Notes: generated by a model not told the origin, from the letters alone. 64,000 bases of DNA from Salinigranum halophilum (GCF_007004735.1 NZ_SSNL01000005.1:248001-312000), one strand, 5' to 3'; shown: positions 50,911-62,107, counted from the first letter of the stretch. Numbers and translations: made by a program.

Positions 50911-51269
50911 CGCCGGACCCGTCGCTCTCGACGGCGCTCCTGGTCGGCCTCGGTGGGACGCTCGGCGCACTGGCGCGCTTCGGCGTCGACACCGTCCTCG
51001 GCGGCCCTCGAGGGGTGTTCGTCGTGAACGTCCTCGGGAGCGTCGCGCTCGGCGCGCTCGTCACGGCCCCCGTCGACGGTGCGCTCCTGCTCGTCTTCGG
51101 CACCGGGTTCTGCGGCGCGTTCACCACCTTCTCGTCGTTCGCCGTCGGCGTCGTCGAGCGTGCACGGACGGGCGAGCGACTGGTCGCAGTCGGCTACGCG
51201 CTCTGGATGCTCGTCACCGCGCTCGTCGGGGTCGGACTCGGCGGGAGCGTGGTCAACGCCCTGTGCTGA
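50907..51269 (+). CDS. crcB2: Fluoride channel subunit CrcB/Fluc, copy 2
   Basis: 120 residues, the partner of crcB1. Motifs: GGTLGALARFGVDTV, VFVVNVLGSVALGALV, and FTTFSSFAVGV. The fold and length match. The ATGA overlap with crcB1 indicates translational coupling, as expected for subunits of one dimer. It ends 7 bases from the convergent MaoC-like gene. No fluoride riboswitch was recognised upstream. Confidence 0.9.
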   Translation: MTPDPSLSTALLVGLGGTLGALARFGVDTVLGGPRGVFVVNVLGSVALGALVTAPVDGALLLVFGTGFCGAFTTFSSFAVGVVERARTGERLVAVGYALWMLVTALVGVGLGGSVVNALC

Positions 51270-51276
51270 CTCGGCC

Positions 51277-51690
51277 TCAGCCGTCCGTGTCCGTGTCCGA
51301 GCGCCACACGAGCCCCGCGATCTCTCCGCGGAGGACGACTCGCTCCTCCGCGTCGGCCCACGCACTCGCGGTGCGGCGGCACTCGACAGTCGCCGTCAGG
51401 TCGTACCGGTCCGTCCGTGTCTCGACGCGCTCCGTCGTCCACTCACAACGGACGGTGTCGCCGGCGTAGACGGGGGTGAGGAACTCGAACGTCATCGTCC
51501 GGGCGAGGACCGCGAGTTCACCGCCGATCTCCGTCGAGAGCGTCGCCGTCAACAGTCCGTGGACCATCGGCGGGTCGCGGTCGGTGTGGATTGCCTGTGT
51601 GTCGCGCGAGAGGGCGGCGAACTCACAGACCTCCTCGCGGTCGAACGTGCGCTCGACGACGTGGACGTCGCCAGCTTCGGGGGGAGACAT
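51277..51690 (-). CDS. MaoC-like hotdog-fold protein
   Basis: 137 residues with the hydratase 2 motif: SRDTQAIHTDRDPPMVHGLL, where the conserved D-x-x-x-x-H pattern (D/N-x-x-H-x-D) and the MVHGLL helix match MaoC-like (R)-enoyl-CoA hydratases. LTPVYAGDTVRCEWTTERVE and a final strand follow. Such proteins hydrate enoyl-CoA or act as small thioester enzymes; the real substrate is not deducible. No beta-oxidation gene is next to it. Confidence 0.8.
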   Translation of the reverse strand: MSPPEAGDVHVVERTFDREEVCEFAALSRDTQAIHTDRDPPMVHGLLTATLSTEIGGELAVLARTMTFEFLTPVYAGDTVRCEWTTERVETRTDRYDLTATVECRRTASAWADAEERVVLRGEIAGLVWRSDTDTDG

Positions 51691-52054
51691 CGAACGGGGC
51701 GGGATTCGAGGGTGGGGGAGAAAGGTTGTGGGGTCGGCAGCAGCGGGCGGGCGAGGGGTCGCGAACGGCAGGTGCGAATCGGCCGGGGAGGTCGTCGTGA
51801 CTCGCTCCGCTCGTCTCGCAGGGTCACATCTCTTCGTCGCGTCTGTGCGACTCTACAGGTGGCGAGCGACACGCACAGCGGTCGCTTGCTGTGTTGTGTT
51901 CGGCAGAAACGCCCGGAGCGGGATTGTGAACCACGGTCGTTCCGCTCACTGCGTTCGCTCTACTCCCTGTTTCAAACCCGCTCGCTCGGCTCACAGTCCG
52001 AACTCGCTTTCGCTCGGCGATGAAACGCCTCGCTGGGGAGTTTGGAACAAAGAG
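51691..52054. other. Gene-free region with a duplicated tRNA-Asp 3' end
   Basis: No convincing gene in this 364-base gap. At 51910-51925 the 16 bases CGCCCGGAGCGGGATT repeat exactly the 3' end of tRNA-Asp (52055-52070), followed by a near match (GTGAACC versus TGAACCC). It also contains TCACTGCGTTCG (51946-51957), a 12-mer shared with 4621-4632 and 10625-10636. Confidence 0.5.
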
Positions 52055-52127
52055 CGCCCGGAGCGGGATTTGAACCCGCGTCACGACCGTGACAGGGTCG
52101 TATGATGGGCCACTACACCATCCGGGC
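52055..52127 (-). tRNA. tRNA-Asp(GTC), copy 1
   Basis: 73 nt on the minus strand: acceptor GCCCGGA with TCCGGGC, anticodon stem CGACC/GGTCG around CTGTCAC (anticodon GTC), T loop TTCAAAT, discriminator G, no intron. A second identical copy starts 99 bases away. Confidence 0.95.
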
Positions 52128-52153
52128 TAGCCAGTCCGCAAGTGAAACGACAG

Positions 52154-52226
52154 CGCCCGGAGCGGGATTTGAACCCGCGTCACGACCGTGACAGGGTCGT
52201 ATGATGGGCCACTACACCATCCGGGC
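52154..52226 (-). tRNA. tRNA-Asp(GTC), copy 2
   Basis: Identical in all 73 bases to the copy at 52055-52127, with only 26 bases between them. This looks like a recent tandem duplication kept by gene conversion or selection for dosage. The promoter of the pair lies to the right (52227-52270, which has TTTCGTAAATAAGAC). Confidence 0.95.
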
Positions 52227-52396
52227 ACTACGCACTCTCCAGTATCCGGGTTTCGTAAATAAGACTTCCCATCTGAACACGGCGTGTGAGACGCTATCGT
52301 CGGTCGCTCCGTAAGGCATTTACTTCCGGTTTCCGTGTGTGTAGCTACCAGTCCGCTCGTGGTCGGTGAGCGGCGCTACCCGCACCAGTTGACAAG

Positions 52397-52407
52397 CGTT
52401 AAATGGC
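52397..52407 (+). promoter_or_regulatory. TATA-like promoter of the RNA polymerase operon
   Basis: CGTTAAATGG, about 60-70 bases before the rpoH ATG at 52468. The gap 52227-52467 holds only this and the divergent tRNA-Asp promoter. Confidence 0.4.
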
Positions 52408-52467
52408 TGGCCCAAGAATCCCGCTGTAGTATCTCGTGAGAGCTTCTTCCCATCCACCCCGACATCC

Positions 52468-52695
52468 ATGGTCAACGTAAGCGAACACACCCTAGTCCCA
52501 GAGCATACCATCCTCGACGAACCCGAAGTCGAGGAGATGATGGCCGAGTACGACGTCGAGCGGGTGAATCTCCCGAAGATCCGCACGTCCGACCCGGCGC
52601 TTCCCGACGAGGCCGAGGTCGGCGACGTCATCGAGATCGTCCGCGACTCGCGAACGACAGACACAGCGGTCGTCTACCGATTGGTGATCGAATGA
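52468..52695 (+). CDS. rpoH: DNA-directed RNA polymerase subunit H (Rpo5)
   Basis: 75 residues, the archaeal short form of Rpb5 equivalent to its C-terminal domain: [40 protein letters not shown], and [17 protein letters not shown]. It sits first in the operon and overlaps rpoB'' by 4 bases, as in other archaea. It caps the jaw of the polymerase. Confidence 0.95.
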   Translation: MVNVSEHTLVPEHTILDEPEVEEMMAEYDVERVNLPKIRTSDPALPDEAEVGDVIEIVRDSRTTDTAVVYRLVIE

Positions 52696-54260
52696 ATCGA
52701 CAGTCACGACGCACAATCTCCAGAGAGTACTTCTCACAGGAACGGCTCGCAGAACACCACTTCCGCTCGTTCAACAACTTCCTCGACCGCGGCATGCAGG
52801 AAGTCGTCGACGAGAAAGAGACCATCGACACCGACATCGGCGACAAAGAGGGCGAAGAGCCGGTGTGGGTCGAACTCGGTGACATTCGTGTCGAGACCCC
52901 GCGCGTTCGCGAGGCCGACGGCTCGGAGGAACTCCTCTTCCCCCAGGAGGCCCGCCTCCGCAACATCACCTACGCCGCGCCGGTGTTCATGGAGATGTCC
53001 ATCGTCCGCGGCGGCGAGGAGGAAGAGGAGGTCGTCCTCGACTCCACCGAGACCAAGGTGGGCCGGATGCCCATCATGGTCGGCTCCCGGAAGTGCAACA
53101 TCTCGGAACTCTCGGACGCCGACCTCGTCGAGATCGGCGAGGACCCCGTCGACCCCGGCGGCTACTTCATCGTCAACGGCTCCGAGCGCGTCCTCATGAC
53201 CTCGGAGGACCTCGCACCGAACAAGATCCTCGCCGAGTACGACACGAAGTACGGCGACGAGATCCAGGTCGCGAAGACGTTCTCCCAGCGCCGCGGGTAC
53301 CGCGCGCTCGTCCTCTGTGAGCGCAACCGCGAAGGGCTGCTCGAAGTCTCGTTCCCCTCGGTTTCGGGCTCCGTGAACTTCGTCACGCTCGTCCGTGCAC
53401 TCGGTCTCGAGTCGGACGAGGAGATCGTTCACCGCGTCTCGGACGACCCCGAAATCGTGAAGTTCATGCTCGAGAACTTAGAGGAAGCGCCGGTCCAGAC
53501 CGAGGAAGAGGCCATCGAGGCGCTCGGCAAGCGCGTCGCCGGCGGGCAGGGCAAGAACTACCAGCTCAAGCGCGCCAACTACGTCATCGACCGCTACCTC
53601 CTGCCGCACCTCCACGAGGAGGGCGTCGAGGAGGAGGAAGTGCGTATCAACAAGTCGTACTACCTCTGCCGGATGGCCGAGGCGTGTTTCGAGCTCGCGC
53701 TCGGCCGCCGCGAGTCCGACGACAAGGACCACTACGCGAACAAGCGGCTGAAAGTGTCGGGCGACCTGATGCGCGACCTCTTCAGAACAGCACTGAACAA
53801 GCTCGCACGCGACGTGAAGTACCAGCTCGAGCGGGCGAACATGCGGAACCGGAACCTCACCGTGAACACCGTCGTCCGCTCCGACGTGCTGACCGAACGC
53901 CTCGAACACCCCATCGCCACCGGGAACTGGGTCGGTGGGCGCTCGGGCGTCTCACAGCTGGTGGACCGGACGGACTACATGGGCGTGCTGTCGCACCTGC
54001 GGCGGCTGCGCTCGCCGCTGTCGCGCTCGCAGCCGCACTTCGAGGCGCGCGACCTGCACGCGACCCAGTGGGGTCGCATCTGTCCCTCCGAGACTCCCGA
54101 GGGGCCGAACTGCGGGCTGGTGAAGAACTTCGCACAGGCGATGGAACTGTCACAGAACGTCGAGGACGAGAAGGCGCTCAAACGGGAGCTCGCACACATG
54201 GGCGTGCAGGGCATGCCTGGGCTCGAGGGCGTCGAACCGACGACACCGGCGGACGATTAA
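52692..54260 (+). CDS. rpoB2: DNA-directed RNA polymerase subunit B'' (Rpo2N)
   Basis: 522 residues, the N-terminal half of the split Rpb2. Landmarks: [76 protein letters not shown] and [18 protein letters not shown], the last being the fork/rifampicin-region motif. The split from B' lies at the usual archaeal place; the B' gene starts 3 bases after this stop. It contributes to DNA and RNA binding in the active cleft. Confidence 0.96.
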   Translation: MNRQSRRTISREYFSQERLAEHHFRSFNNFLDRGMQEVVDEKETIDTDIGDKEGEEPVWVELGDIRVETPRVREADGSEELLFPQEARLRNITYAAPVFMEMSIVRGGEEEEEVVLDSTETKVGRMPIMVGSRKCNISELSDADLVEIGEDPVDPGGYFIVNGSERVLMTSEDLAPNKILAEYDTKYGDEIQVAKTFSQRRGYRALVLCERNREGLLEVSFPSVSGSVNFVTLVRALGLESDEEIVHRVSDDPEIVKFMLENLEEAPVQTEEEAIEALGKRVAGGQGKNYQLKRANYVIDRYLLPHLHEEGVEEEEVRINKSYYLCRMAEACFELALGRRESDDKDHYANKRLKVSGDLMRDLFRTALNKLARDVKYQLERANMRNRNLTVNTVVRSDVLTERLEHPIATGNWVGGRSGVSQLVDRTDYMGVLSHLRRLRSPLSRSQPHFEARDLHATQWGRICPSETPEGPNCGLVKNFAQAMELSQNVEDEKALKRELAHMGVQGMPGLEGVEPTTPADD

Positions 54261-54263
54261 ACA

Positions 54264-56114
54264 ATGGCGCAAGCACGAGAAGCGAAAGTATACGTCAACG
54301 GGAGCCTGGTCGGGACCCACGAGGACCCCGACGAGCTCGCAGAACAGATCCGCGAAGCACGACGACGGGGAGACGTCTCCCAGATGGTCAACGTCTCGGT
54401 GAAAGACCGGACGCGCGAGGTCATCATCAACGCCGACGCCGGACGCGCCCGGCGTCCACTCATCGTCGTCGAGAAGGGCGAACCGCTGCTCGACGACGAA
54501 CACATCGAGGCGGTCGACAACGGTGACATCGCGTTCGACGACCTCGTCGACCGCGGCCTCGTCGAGTTCATCGACGCCGAGGAGGAAGAGGACATCCTCG
54601 TCGCCGTCGACGAGGAGGACATCGAGTACCACCCCGACGACCCCGACAAGCAGAACACGACGCACCTCGAGATCGACCCGCAGCTCATCTTCGGGATCGG
54701 TGCCGGGATGATTCCGTACCCCGAGCACAACGCGTCGCCGCGCATCACGATGGGTGCCGGGATGATGAAGCAGTCGCTCGGGCTGCCCGCGGCGAACTAC
54801 CGCATCCGGCCCGACACGCGCCAGCACCTCTTGCACTACCCGCAGCTGGCGATGGTCAAGACCCAGACCACGGAGCAGATCGGGTTCGACGAGCGTCCCG
54901 CGGCGCAGAACTTCTGTGTCGCGGTCATGAGCTACGAGGGTTTCAACATCGAGGACGCGCTCGTCATGAACAAGGGCAGCGTCGAACGCGGTCTCTCCCG
55001 CTCGCACTTCTTCCGGACCTACGAGGGCGAAGAGCGCCGGTACCCCGGCGGACAGGAGGACCGCTTCGAGATTCCGAGCCAGGACGTCCGCGGCGCGCGC
55101 GGTGAGGACGCGTACACCCACCTCGACGAGGACGGCCTCGTCAACCCCGAGACGGTCGTCGACGAGAACTCCGTCCTGCTCGGGAAGACGTCGCCGCCGC
55201 GCTTCCTCGAAGAGCCGGACGATATGGGCGGCTTGAGCCCACAGAAGCGGCGCGAGACCTCGGTGACGATGCGCTCGGGCGAGTCCGGCGTCGTCGACAC
55301 CGTGACGCTGATGGAAGGTGAGGACGGCTCCAAGCTGGCGAAGGTCTCGGTGCGCGACCAGCGTATCCCCGAACTCGGCGACAAGTTCGCGTCCCGTCAC
55401 GGCCAGAAGGGCGTCGTAGGACACCTGGCACCACAGGAGGACATGCCCTTCACCGAGGACGGCGTCGTGCCCGACCTGGTGCTCAACCCCCACGCCCTCC
55501 CGTCGCGCATGACGGTCGGGCACGTGCTGGAGATGCTCGGCGGAAAGGTCGGCGCACTCGAGGGACGGCGCGTCGACGGGACTGCCTTCCAGGGCGAGAA
55601 CGAGGAGGAACTCCGCGGCGCGCTCGAAGACCACGGCTTCAAGTCGTCGGGCAAGGAGGTCATGTACTCCGGCGTCACCGGCGAGAAAATCGAGGCCGAA
55701 ATCTTCGTCGGCACCATCTTCTACCACAAGCTGTACCACATGGTGTCGAACAAGCTGCACGCCCGTTCGCGCGGGCCGGTGCAGGTGCTCACCCGCCAGC
55801 CGACCGAGGGACGCGCCCGCGAGGGTGGCCTCCGTGTCGGCGAGATGGAGCGTGAGGTGCTCATCGGTCACGGTGCCGCGATGGCGCTCAAAGAGCGCCT
55901 GCTCGACTCCTCCGACAGAGAGGACGTCTACATCTCCGCCGATACCGGGATGGTCGCCGTCGAGGACGTCGACCAGCGCCGCATCTACGACCCCATCACC
56001 GGCGACGAGGACAACATCCACGAGATCGAGGTGAGCTACGCGTTCAAACTCCTCCTCGACGAGATGGTCGCGCTCGGCATCCGACCGCGGCTCGAACTCG
56101 AAGACGCAGTCTAA
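54264..56114 (+). CDS. rpoB1: DNA-directed RNA polymerase subunit B' (Rpo2C)
   Basis: 616 residues. Landmarks: [58 protein letters not shown] with the conserved Lys and His of the active-site wall, and [20 protein letters not shown]-like [20 protein letters not shown] near the end. It completes Rpb2 with B''. It follows with 3 bases between stop and start and is 29 bases before rpoA'. Confidence 0.96.
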   Translation: MAQAREAKVYVNGSLVGTHEDPDELAEQIREARRRGDVSQMVNVSVKDRTREVIINADAGRARRPLIVVEKGEPLLDDEHIEAVDNGDIAFDDLVDRGLVEFIDAEEEEDILVAVDEEDIEYHPDDPDKQNTTHLEIDPQLIFGIGAGMIPYPEHNASPRITMGAGMMKQSLGLPAANYRIRPDTRQHLLHYPQLAMVKTQTTEQIGFDERPAAQNFCVAVMSYEGFNIEDALVMNKGSVERGLSRSHFFRTYEGEERRYPGGQEDRFEIPSQDVRGARGEDAYTHLDEDGLVNPETVVDENSVLLGKTSPPRFLEEPDDMGGLSPQKRRETSVTMRSGESGVVDTVTLMEGEDGSKLAKVSVRDQRIPELGDKFASRHGQKGVVGHLAPQEDMPFTEDGVVPDLVLNPHALPSRMTVGHVLEMLGGKVGALEGRRVDGTAFQGENEEELRGALEDHGFKSSGKEVMYSGVTGEKIEAEIFVGTIFYHKLYHMVSNKLHARSRGPVQVLTRQPTEGRAREGGLRVGEMEREVLIGHGAAMALKERLLDSSDREDVYISADTGMVAVEDVDQRRIYDPITGDEDNIHEIEVSYAFKLLLDEMVALGIRPRLELEDAV

Positions 56115-56143
56115 CCCTCCCTCCACCCACACACCCACAACAC

Positions 56144-59086
56144 ATGTCAATGCAGACACCCAAGGAACTCGGCGGCATCCACTTCGGGCTGATGGACCCC
56201 GAGACGTACCGCGATATGTCCGCGACGAAGGTCATCACCGCGGACACCTACGACGACGACGGCTACCCCATCGACATGGGGCTCATGGACCCCCGGCTGG
56301 GCGTCATCGACCCCGGCCTGCAGTGTCGGACCTGCGGGCAACACTCGGGATCGTGTAACGGCCACTTCGGCCACATCGAACTCGCCGCCCCCGTCATCCA
56401 CGTGGGCTTCACGAAGCTCATCCGCCGCCTGCTCCGGTCGACCTGCCGCGAGTGTGGTCGACTCGCGCTCATCGAGGAAGAGCGCGAGGAGTACCGCCAG
56501 CAGCTGAAGCGGGCGAAAGAACTCGGCGAGGACCCCAACGACGCGCTGAAGGCAGCCGTGCGACAGGCGCGGAAGGCCAAGCGCTGTCCCCATCCCGACT
56601 GCAGCGCCCCACAGCACGACATCAAACACGAGAAGCCGACCACGTACTACGAGGTCCAGGACGTGCTCGCGGCGGACTACTCCGAGCGCATCGCCCAGGC
56701 GATGCAGCCCGACCCCGACGACGAGGACGACCGCGGGATGGCTCCGCAAGAGTTGGCAGAGAAGACTGACATCCCGCTCGACCGTGTCAACGAGATCCTC
56801 TCGGGGACCTTCCGCCCCAAGTCCGACGCCCGCAAGAAGATCGAGAAGGCGCTGAGCGTCGACCTCACCGAGGAAGACATGAACAAGCTGATGCCCTCGG
56901 ACATTCGGGACTGGTTCGAGGACATCCCGAACGAGGACATCGAGGTGCTCGGCGTCGACTCCGACCGCGCGCGGCCGGAGTGGATGATCCTCACCGTCCT
57001 CCCCGTCCCCCCGGTCACCGCCCGTCCCTCCATCACGCTGGACAACGGCCAGCGGTCGGAGGACGACCTCACCCACAAGCTGGTCGACATCATCCGCATC
57101 AACCAGCGGTTCATGGAGAACCGCGAGGCCGGTGCCCCGCAACTGATCATCGAGGACCTCTGGGAACTGCTGCAGTACCACGTCACTACGTTCATCGACA
57201 ACGAAATCTCGGGCACGCCGCCGGCGCGACACCGCTCCGGGCGGCCGCTGAAGACGCTCAGCCAGCGCCTCAAAGGCAAGGAAGGGCGCTTCCGTGGCTC
57301 GCTGTCCGGGAAGCGCGTGAACTTCTCGGCTCGGACCGTCATCTCGCCGGACCCGACCCTCTCGTTGAACGAGGTCGGCGTCCCCGAGCGCGTCGCTCGC
57401 GAGATGACGCAGACGATGAACGTCACCGAGCGCAACATCGACAACGCGCGACAGTTCGTCCGCAACGGTCCCGAGGGCCACCCCGGCGCGAACTACGTCC
57501 GACGGCCGGACGGCCGTCGGCTGAAGGTGACCGAGAAGAACTGCGAGGAACTCGCGGAGAAGGTCGAACTCGGCTGGGAGGTCAACCGTCACCTGATCGA
57601 CGGCGACATCGTCATCTTCAACCGACAGCCGTCGCTGCACCGGATGTCCATCATGGCCCACGAGGTGGTCGTGATGCCGTACAAGACGTTCCGGCTCAAC
57701 ACCGTCGTCTGTCCGCCGTACAACGCCGACTTCGACGGCGACGAGATGAACATGCACGCGCTGCAGAACGAGGAGGCGCGTGCGGAGGCGCGCGTCCTGA
57801 TGCGCGTCCAAGAGCAGATTCTCTCACCCAGGTTCGGTGAGAACATCATCGGTGCCATCCAGGACCACATCTCGGGCACGTACCTGCTGACCCACGAGAA
57901 CCCCCACTTCTCGGAGACGCAGGCGCTCGACCTGCTTCGAGCGACGAGCATCGACGAACTGCCCGCACCCACTGGCGAGGAGGAGGACGGAACCCCCTAC
58001 TGGACGGGGCGACAGCTCTTCTCGGAGCTCCTGCCCGACGACCTGAACCTCGAGTTCGACTCGTCCGCGGGCGACACGGTCGTCATCGAGGACGGCCAAC
58101 TCGTCGAGGGGACCATCGACGAAGACGCCGTCGGTGCCTTCGGCGGCGAGGTCGTCGACACCATCACCAAGGTGTACTCGAAGACGCGTGCTCGCGTGTT
58201 CATCAACGAGGTCGCGGCGCTGGCGATGCGCGCCATCATGCACTTCGGGTTCTCCATCGGGATCGACGACGAGTCCATCCCGGAGGCGGCGAACCAGCAG
58301 GTCGACGAGGCCATCGCCTCGGCGTACGAGCAGATTCAAGAGCTCATCGAGGTGTACGAACAGGGCGAGCTCGAGTCCTTACCCGGAAGGACGGTCGACG
58401 AGACCCTCGAGATGAAGATCATGCAGCGCCTCGGCAAGGCGCGTGACTCCGCCGGTGAGATCGCGGAGGACCACTTCACCGACGACAACCCGGCCGTCAT
58501 CATGGCTCGCTCGGGCGCGCGTGGGTCGATGCTGAACCTCACGCAGATGGCCGGCTGTGTCGGCCAGCAGGCAGTCCGCGGCGAGCGCATCAACCGCGGC
58601 TACGAGGACCGCACGCTGAGCCACTACCAGAAGGACGACCTCTCGGCCGACGCCCACGGCTTCGTCGAGAACTCCTACCGTGCGGGGCTCACCCCGCGGG
58701 AGTTCTTCTTCCACGCGATGGGTGGCCGCGAGGGGCTGGTCGACACGGCAGTCCGGACCTCGAAATCCGGCTACCTCCAGCGCCGACTCATCAACGCCCT
58801 GTCCGAGTTGGAGGCGCAGTACGACGGCTCCGTCCGAGACACCTCGGGTACCGTCGTCCAGTTCGAGTTCGGCGAGGACGGCACCTCGCCCGTGAAGGTC
58901 TCCTCGAAGGAGGAACACAGCATCGACATCGAGAACATCGCCGACCGCGTCATCGAGGCCGAGTTCGCCTCCGACGAGGAGAAGGCGCGCTTCCTCGGTG
59001 AGTCGGAGCCGCCGACGAACCTCTCGGAGTACGCGGGGCCAGGACTCGACAAGGCGCAGGGCCTGGGGGTGGAGTCGGATGACTGA
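56144..59086 (+). CDS. rpoA1: DNA-directed RNA polymerase subunit A' (Rpo1N), with a helix-turn-helix-like insertion
   Basis: 980 residues, the N-terminal two-thirds of Rpb1. The zinc clamp site is [17 protein letters not shown] (61-77) with CREC (101-104) and CPHPDC (148-153). The catalytic metal loop is NADFDGDEM, and [19 protein letters not shown] is also standard. Between YYEVQD and PSDIR (about residues 170-250), where I recall little sequence in other archaeal A' subunits, is an insert. Its core, [40 protein letters not shown] (about 200-239), reads like an XRE-type helix-turn-helix. Overlaps rpoA'' by 8 bases. Confidence 0.95.
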   Translation: MSMQTPKELGGIHFGLMDPETYRDMSATKVITADTYDDDGYPIDMGLMDPRLGVIDPGLQCRTCGQHSGSCNGHFGHIELAAPVIHVGFTKLIRRLLRSTCRECGRLALIEEEREEYRQQLKRAKELGEDPNDALKAAVRQARKAKRCPHPDCSAPQHDIKHEKPTTYYEVQDVLAADYSERIAQAMQPDPDDEDDRGMAPQELAEKTDIPLDRVNEILSGTFRPKSDARKKIEKALSVDLTEEDMNKLMPSDIRDWFEDIPNEDIEVLGVDSDRARPEWMILTVLPVPPVTARPSITLDNGQRSEDDLTHKLVDIIRINQRFMENREAGAPQLIIEDLWELLQYHVTTFIDNEISGTPPARHRSGRPLKTLSQRLKGKEGRFRGSLSGKRVNFSARTVISPDPTLSLNEVGVPERVAREMTQTMNVTERNIDNARQFVRNGPEGHPGANYVRRPDGRRLKVTEKNCEELAEKVELGWEVNRHLIDGDIVIFNRQPSLHRMSIMAHEVVVMPYKTFRLNTVVCPPYNADFDGDEMNMHALQNEEARAEARVLMRVQEQILSPRFGENIIGAIQDHISGTYLLTHENPHFSETQALDLLRATSIDELPAPTGEEEDGTPYWTGRQLFSELLPDDLNLEFDSSAGDTVVIEDGQLVEGTIDEDAVGAFGGEVVDTITKVYSKTRARVFINEVAALAMRAIMHFGFSIGIDDESIPEAANQQVDEAIASAYEQIQELIEVYEQGELESLPGRTVDETLEMKIMQRLGKARDSAGEIAEDHFTDDNPAVIMARSGARGSMLNLTQMAGCVGQQAVRGERINRGYEDRTLSHYQKDDLSADAHGFVENSYRAGLTPREFFFHAMGGREGLVDTAVRTSKSGYLQRRLINALSELEAQYDGSVRDTSGTVVQFEFGEDGTSPVKVSSKEEHSIDIENIADRVIEAEFASDEEKARFLGESEPPTNLSEYAGPGLDKAQGLGVESDD

Positions 59087-60392
59087 CGACGTCGACCCCA
59101 CCACCGAGTACGAGTACGTCACCGAGGACATCGAGGTCGTCGTCGAGGACACCGAACTCCCGCGTCGGCTGAAGACGCAGGTGTACGAGGTCGTCGAGCG
59201 ACGCGAGGGTGTCACGGTCGAGCAGGCGGACGAGATCGCCCGCGCCGCCGAGACGCGGTACCTCGACACGCGGGTCGACCCGCTCGACCCGGTCGGGACC
59301 GTCTCGGCGCAGTCCATCGGCGAGCCCGGGACGCAGATGACGATGAACACGTTCCACTACGCGGGCGTCGCGGAGATCGACGTGACGCAGGGGCTCCCCC
59401 GGCTCATCGAACTGGTGGACGCGCGGAAGACGCCGGACACCCCGATGATGACCGTCTACCTCGACCCCGACCACATCGAGGAACGAATCGCGGAGGTCGA
59501 CGACCCCGACTACGGCGAGCGCGACGTGGCCCACGAGGTCGTCTGGCAGATCGAGGCGACGAAGATCCTCGCGCTGGGTGACGTGTCGACGAACGTCGCG
59601 GACATGCTCGTCAACATCGACCTCAACGAGGACACCCTTCGAGAACGGTGGCCCACGGCGGACGACGTCGGAACCGTCGCCCAGGAGATCGCCCAGGAGA
59701 TCGAAGACGCCCTCGGCGTCGAGACGACGCGGATGGGGACGGTCATCGAGTTCGGCCCGAAGCAGCCCTCGTACCGTCAGCTCCTCCAGTTGGTAGAGGA
59801 ACTGCGCGACATCGTCTTCAAGGGTATCGAGGAGGTCTCCCGCGTCGTCATCCGTCGTGAGAAGACCGAGGCGGACGACGACGAGGAGGAGTTCGTCCTC
59901 TACACCGAGGGGTCGGCGTTCGGTGACGTGCTCACCATCGAGGGCGTCGACGGCACCCGCTCGACGTCGAACAACATCCACGAGGTGTACCGTCAACTCG
60001 GCGTCGAGGCCGCCCGCGAGGCCATCATCAACGAGACGATGGAGACGCTGGAAGAACAGGGGCTCGACGACGTGAACGTCCGCCACCTGATGCTGGTCGC
60101 GGACATCATGACCAACCGGGGGACCATCGAGTCCATCGGTCGCCACGGCATCTCGGGCTCGAAGGACTCCGTCCTCGCCCGCGCGGCGTTCGAGGTGACG
60201 GTCAACCACCTCCTCGACGCGGCCATCCACGGCGAGATGGACGACCTCGACGGCGTCATCGAGAACGTCATCGTCGGCAAGCCGGTCGCCATCGGGACCG
60301 GCGACGTCAACCTCCGGATGGGCTCTATCGACGCCGACGTCGAGACGCCCGAGACCGACGCGACGGCCAGTCCCGAGCCGTCGGACGACTGA
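59079..60392 (+). CDS. rpoA2: DNA-directed RNA polymerase subunit A'' (Rpo1C)
   Basis: 437 residues, the C-terminal third of Rpb1. Landmarks: [20 protein letters not shown] (trigger-loop lead), [20 protein letters not shown], and the C-terminal [20 protein letters not shown]. The ATG at 59079 overlaps the end of rpoA' by 8 bases, so the two are coupled. A low-complexity acidic and Thr/Pro tail (about 420-437) ends the protein. Confidence 0.95.
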   Translation: MTDDVDPTTEYEYVTEDIEVVVEDTELPRRLKTQVYEVVERREGVTVEQADEIARAAETRYLDTRVDPLDPVGTVSAQSIGEPGTQMTMNTFHYAGVAEIDVTQGLPRLIELVDARKTPDTPMMTVYLDPDHIEERIAEVDDPDYGERDVAHEVVWQIEATKILALGDVSTNVADMLVNIDLNEDTLRERWPTADDVGTVAQEIAQEIEDALGVETTRMGTVIEFGPKQPSYRQLLQLVEELRDIVFKGIEEVSRVVIRREKTEADDDEEEFVLYTEGSAFGDVLTIEGVDGTRSTSNNIHEVYRQLGVEAAREAIINETMETLEEQGLDDVNVRHLMLVADIMTNRGTIESIGRHGISGSKDSVLARAAFEVTVNHLLDAAIHGEMDDLDGVIENVIVGKPVAIGTGDVNLRMGSIDADVETPETDATASPEPSDD

Positions 60393-60410
60393 CCAGGAGT
60401 CGAGACAGCG

Positions 60411-60839
60411 ATGCGCGTCACCCTCTCTGACACCGCCCGGCAGTTCATCGCCCTCTTCGAGGACGTCACGGGCGCGACCGCACGGGACTGTCTCGTCCAC
60501 GAGGACGACGGTGGGCGCGTGACGTTCCTCGTCGCGGCGGGCGAGATGGGCCAGGCCATCGGTCCGGGAGGGAGGCGCGTCCAGCAGGTCGAAGAGAAAC
60601 TCGGCCGTGAGGTCACGCTCGTCGAGGACGCCGACACCGCCGAGGCGTTCGTCGCGAACGCGCTGGCCCCGGCCGTCGTCACGCACGTCACGGTCTCAGA
60701 GCAGAACGACCGCGTGGCGTACGTCGAGGTCGACGCCGCCGACCGCGGCGTCGCCATCGGTGCCGGCGGGAAGAACATCCGGACCGCCCGGGAGTTGGCG
60801 CGGCGGCACTGGGACCTCGACGACGTCCAGTTGACCTGA
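60411..60839 (+). CDS. nusA: NusA-like transcription factor (KH domains)
   Basis: 142 residues, the compact archaeal NusA with only the two KH domains: VTFLVAAGEMGQAIGPGGRR (KH1, G-x-x-G in GPGG) and ADRGVAIGAGGKNIRTAREL (KH2, GAGG). It starts 18 bases after rpoA'' in the operon. It binds RNA and is thought to affect elongation or termination. Archaeal versions lack the N-terminal and S1 domains, as here. Confidence 0.9.
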   Translation: MRVTLSDTARQFIALFEDVTGATARDCLVHEDDGGRVTFLVAAGEMGQAIGPGGRRVQQVEEKLGREVTLVEDADTAEAFVANALAPAVVTHVTVSEQNDRVAYVEVDAADRGVAIGAGGKNIRTARELARRHWDLDDVQLT

Positions 60840-61023
60840 ACGCCACACGGTTCCGATTCGAATCGCCGAGCGTCCCGTTCGTGAGCGGACGGTCCGGCGA
60901 GTCCGCACGGAACAGACCGGCCGCGAGAGTCGGGACGAACGGCGTCGTCTCCGCCTCGCCATCGCCGCTGCTCGACGGACACACACCTGACAGGTTTTTG
61001 CTCCCGGCGGGGCCAGAGGCTCT

Positions 61024-61911
61024 ATGGAACACGTCCTCGTCGCACAGACGGTCCCGGGAGTGCCGGTCGGCATGGAGTCGTTCGAGGAGGCCGCGGTCCG
61101 GACGCTGGGGTTCTTCGTGGGGGCGATACTCGTCTACGTCGTCGGGCGACTCCTCGTCCTGCCGACGGTCACGAGACTCGTCCACGCGCGGAACCAGAAC
61201 AACCCGACCATCGAAACCGCCACCGAGACGTACGTCCACGTCCTCGTCGTCGTCTTCGCGATAGTCGCGGGGGTCGTGGGGGCCGGGTACGGTGGGGTGT
61301 TGACCGATGCGTCGATCATCATCGCCGCTGTCTCGCTCGTCGTCGGCGCGGCGAGCCAGAACGTCATCGGCTCGCTCGTGTCGGGGCTCTTTCTCATCGC
61401 GGACCGCGACTTCAACGTCGGCGACTGGATCGCCTGGCCGGGGGGCGAAGGCATCGTCGAGGCGGTCGACTTCCGCGTCACTCGCGTCCGGACGGTGAAC
61501 AACGAGACCATCACCATCCCCAACACCGAGCTGACGACGAACGCGCTCACACGACCCTACGGGAGAGAGCGGTACCGCATCACCGAACAGCTCGACATCG
61601 CCTACGCGGACGACGCCGAGTTGGCGCTGATGACGCTCGTCGAGACCGCCCGCGAGGACGAGCGGGTGCTCGACGAGCCGTCACCCACCTCGCGCATCGT
61701 CGCGTTCGGGGGAACCTCGCCCACGCTCCAGGTGGAGTACTGGGTGTCCGACCCGATGGACGTGAACCTCGTGGAGGTCAAGTCGGACTTCCGCCGCCGG
61801 GTGAAACGGCGGTTCGACGAGGAGGGACTCACACTGGGACCGGCGTCGGGACACGAGCTCTCGGGTGAGCTGTCTGTCGACGTGCGCGAGCGCGAGAGAG
61901 AACGGAGCTGA
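61024..61911 (+). CDS. Small-conductance mechanosensitive channel, MscS family
   Basis: 295 residues. Three N-terminal helices (about 21-115) include the pore region YGGVLTDASIIIAAVSLVVG-AASQNVIGSLVSGL (about 90-125), the pattern of the MscS TM3. The cytosolic beta domain follows: IAWPGGEGIVEAVDFRVTRV, NNETITIPNTELTTNALT, ending in a mixed alpha/beta domain. It opens under membrane tension, which suits life in changing salinity. It lies between nusA and rps12 on the same strand, with 184 and 196 bases to either side, so it may have its own promoter. Confidence 0.85.
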   Translation: MEHVLVAQTVPGVPVGMESFEEAAVRTLGFFVGAILVYVVGRLLVLPTVTRLVHARNQNNPTIETATETYVHVLVVVFAIVAGVVGAGYGGVLTDASIIIAAVSLVVGAASQNVIGSLVSGLFLIADRDFNVGDWIAWPGGEGIVEAVDFRVTRVRTVNNETITIPNTELTTNALTRPYGRERYRITEQLDIAYADDAELALMTLVETAREDERVLDEPSPTSRIVAFGGTSPTLQVEYWVSDPMDVNLVEVKSDFRRRVKRRFDEEGLTLGPASGHELSGELSVDVRERERERS

Positions 61912-62107
61912 ACGGCGGGGCTGAGCGGAGAGCCGAGAGACGATTTCTCCCGGCGGCTCGTCACCTGCGCGCCGCGGAGAGCGCGTCGTTCTGGCCGTTC
62001 GAAACGGCCTCAGAATCCTCCTCAGGGGGTCCTACGCGTCGCTGCGGGCGTCTCGCCGAGTTCGAAAGAGGAGGCTTAAGTAGCTCCATCAGGAAGTGGA
62101 GGCTACC

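Noticed and set aside
54150-56159. Open frame of 669 codons antisense to rpoB'
   Set aside because: A GC shadow of a well-known gene.
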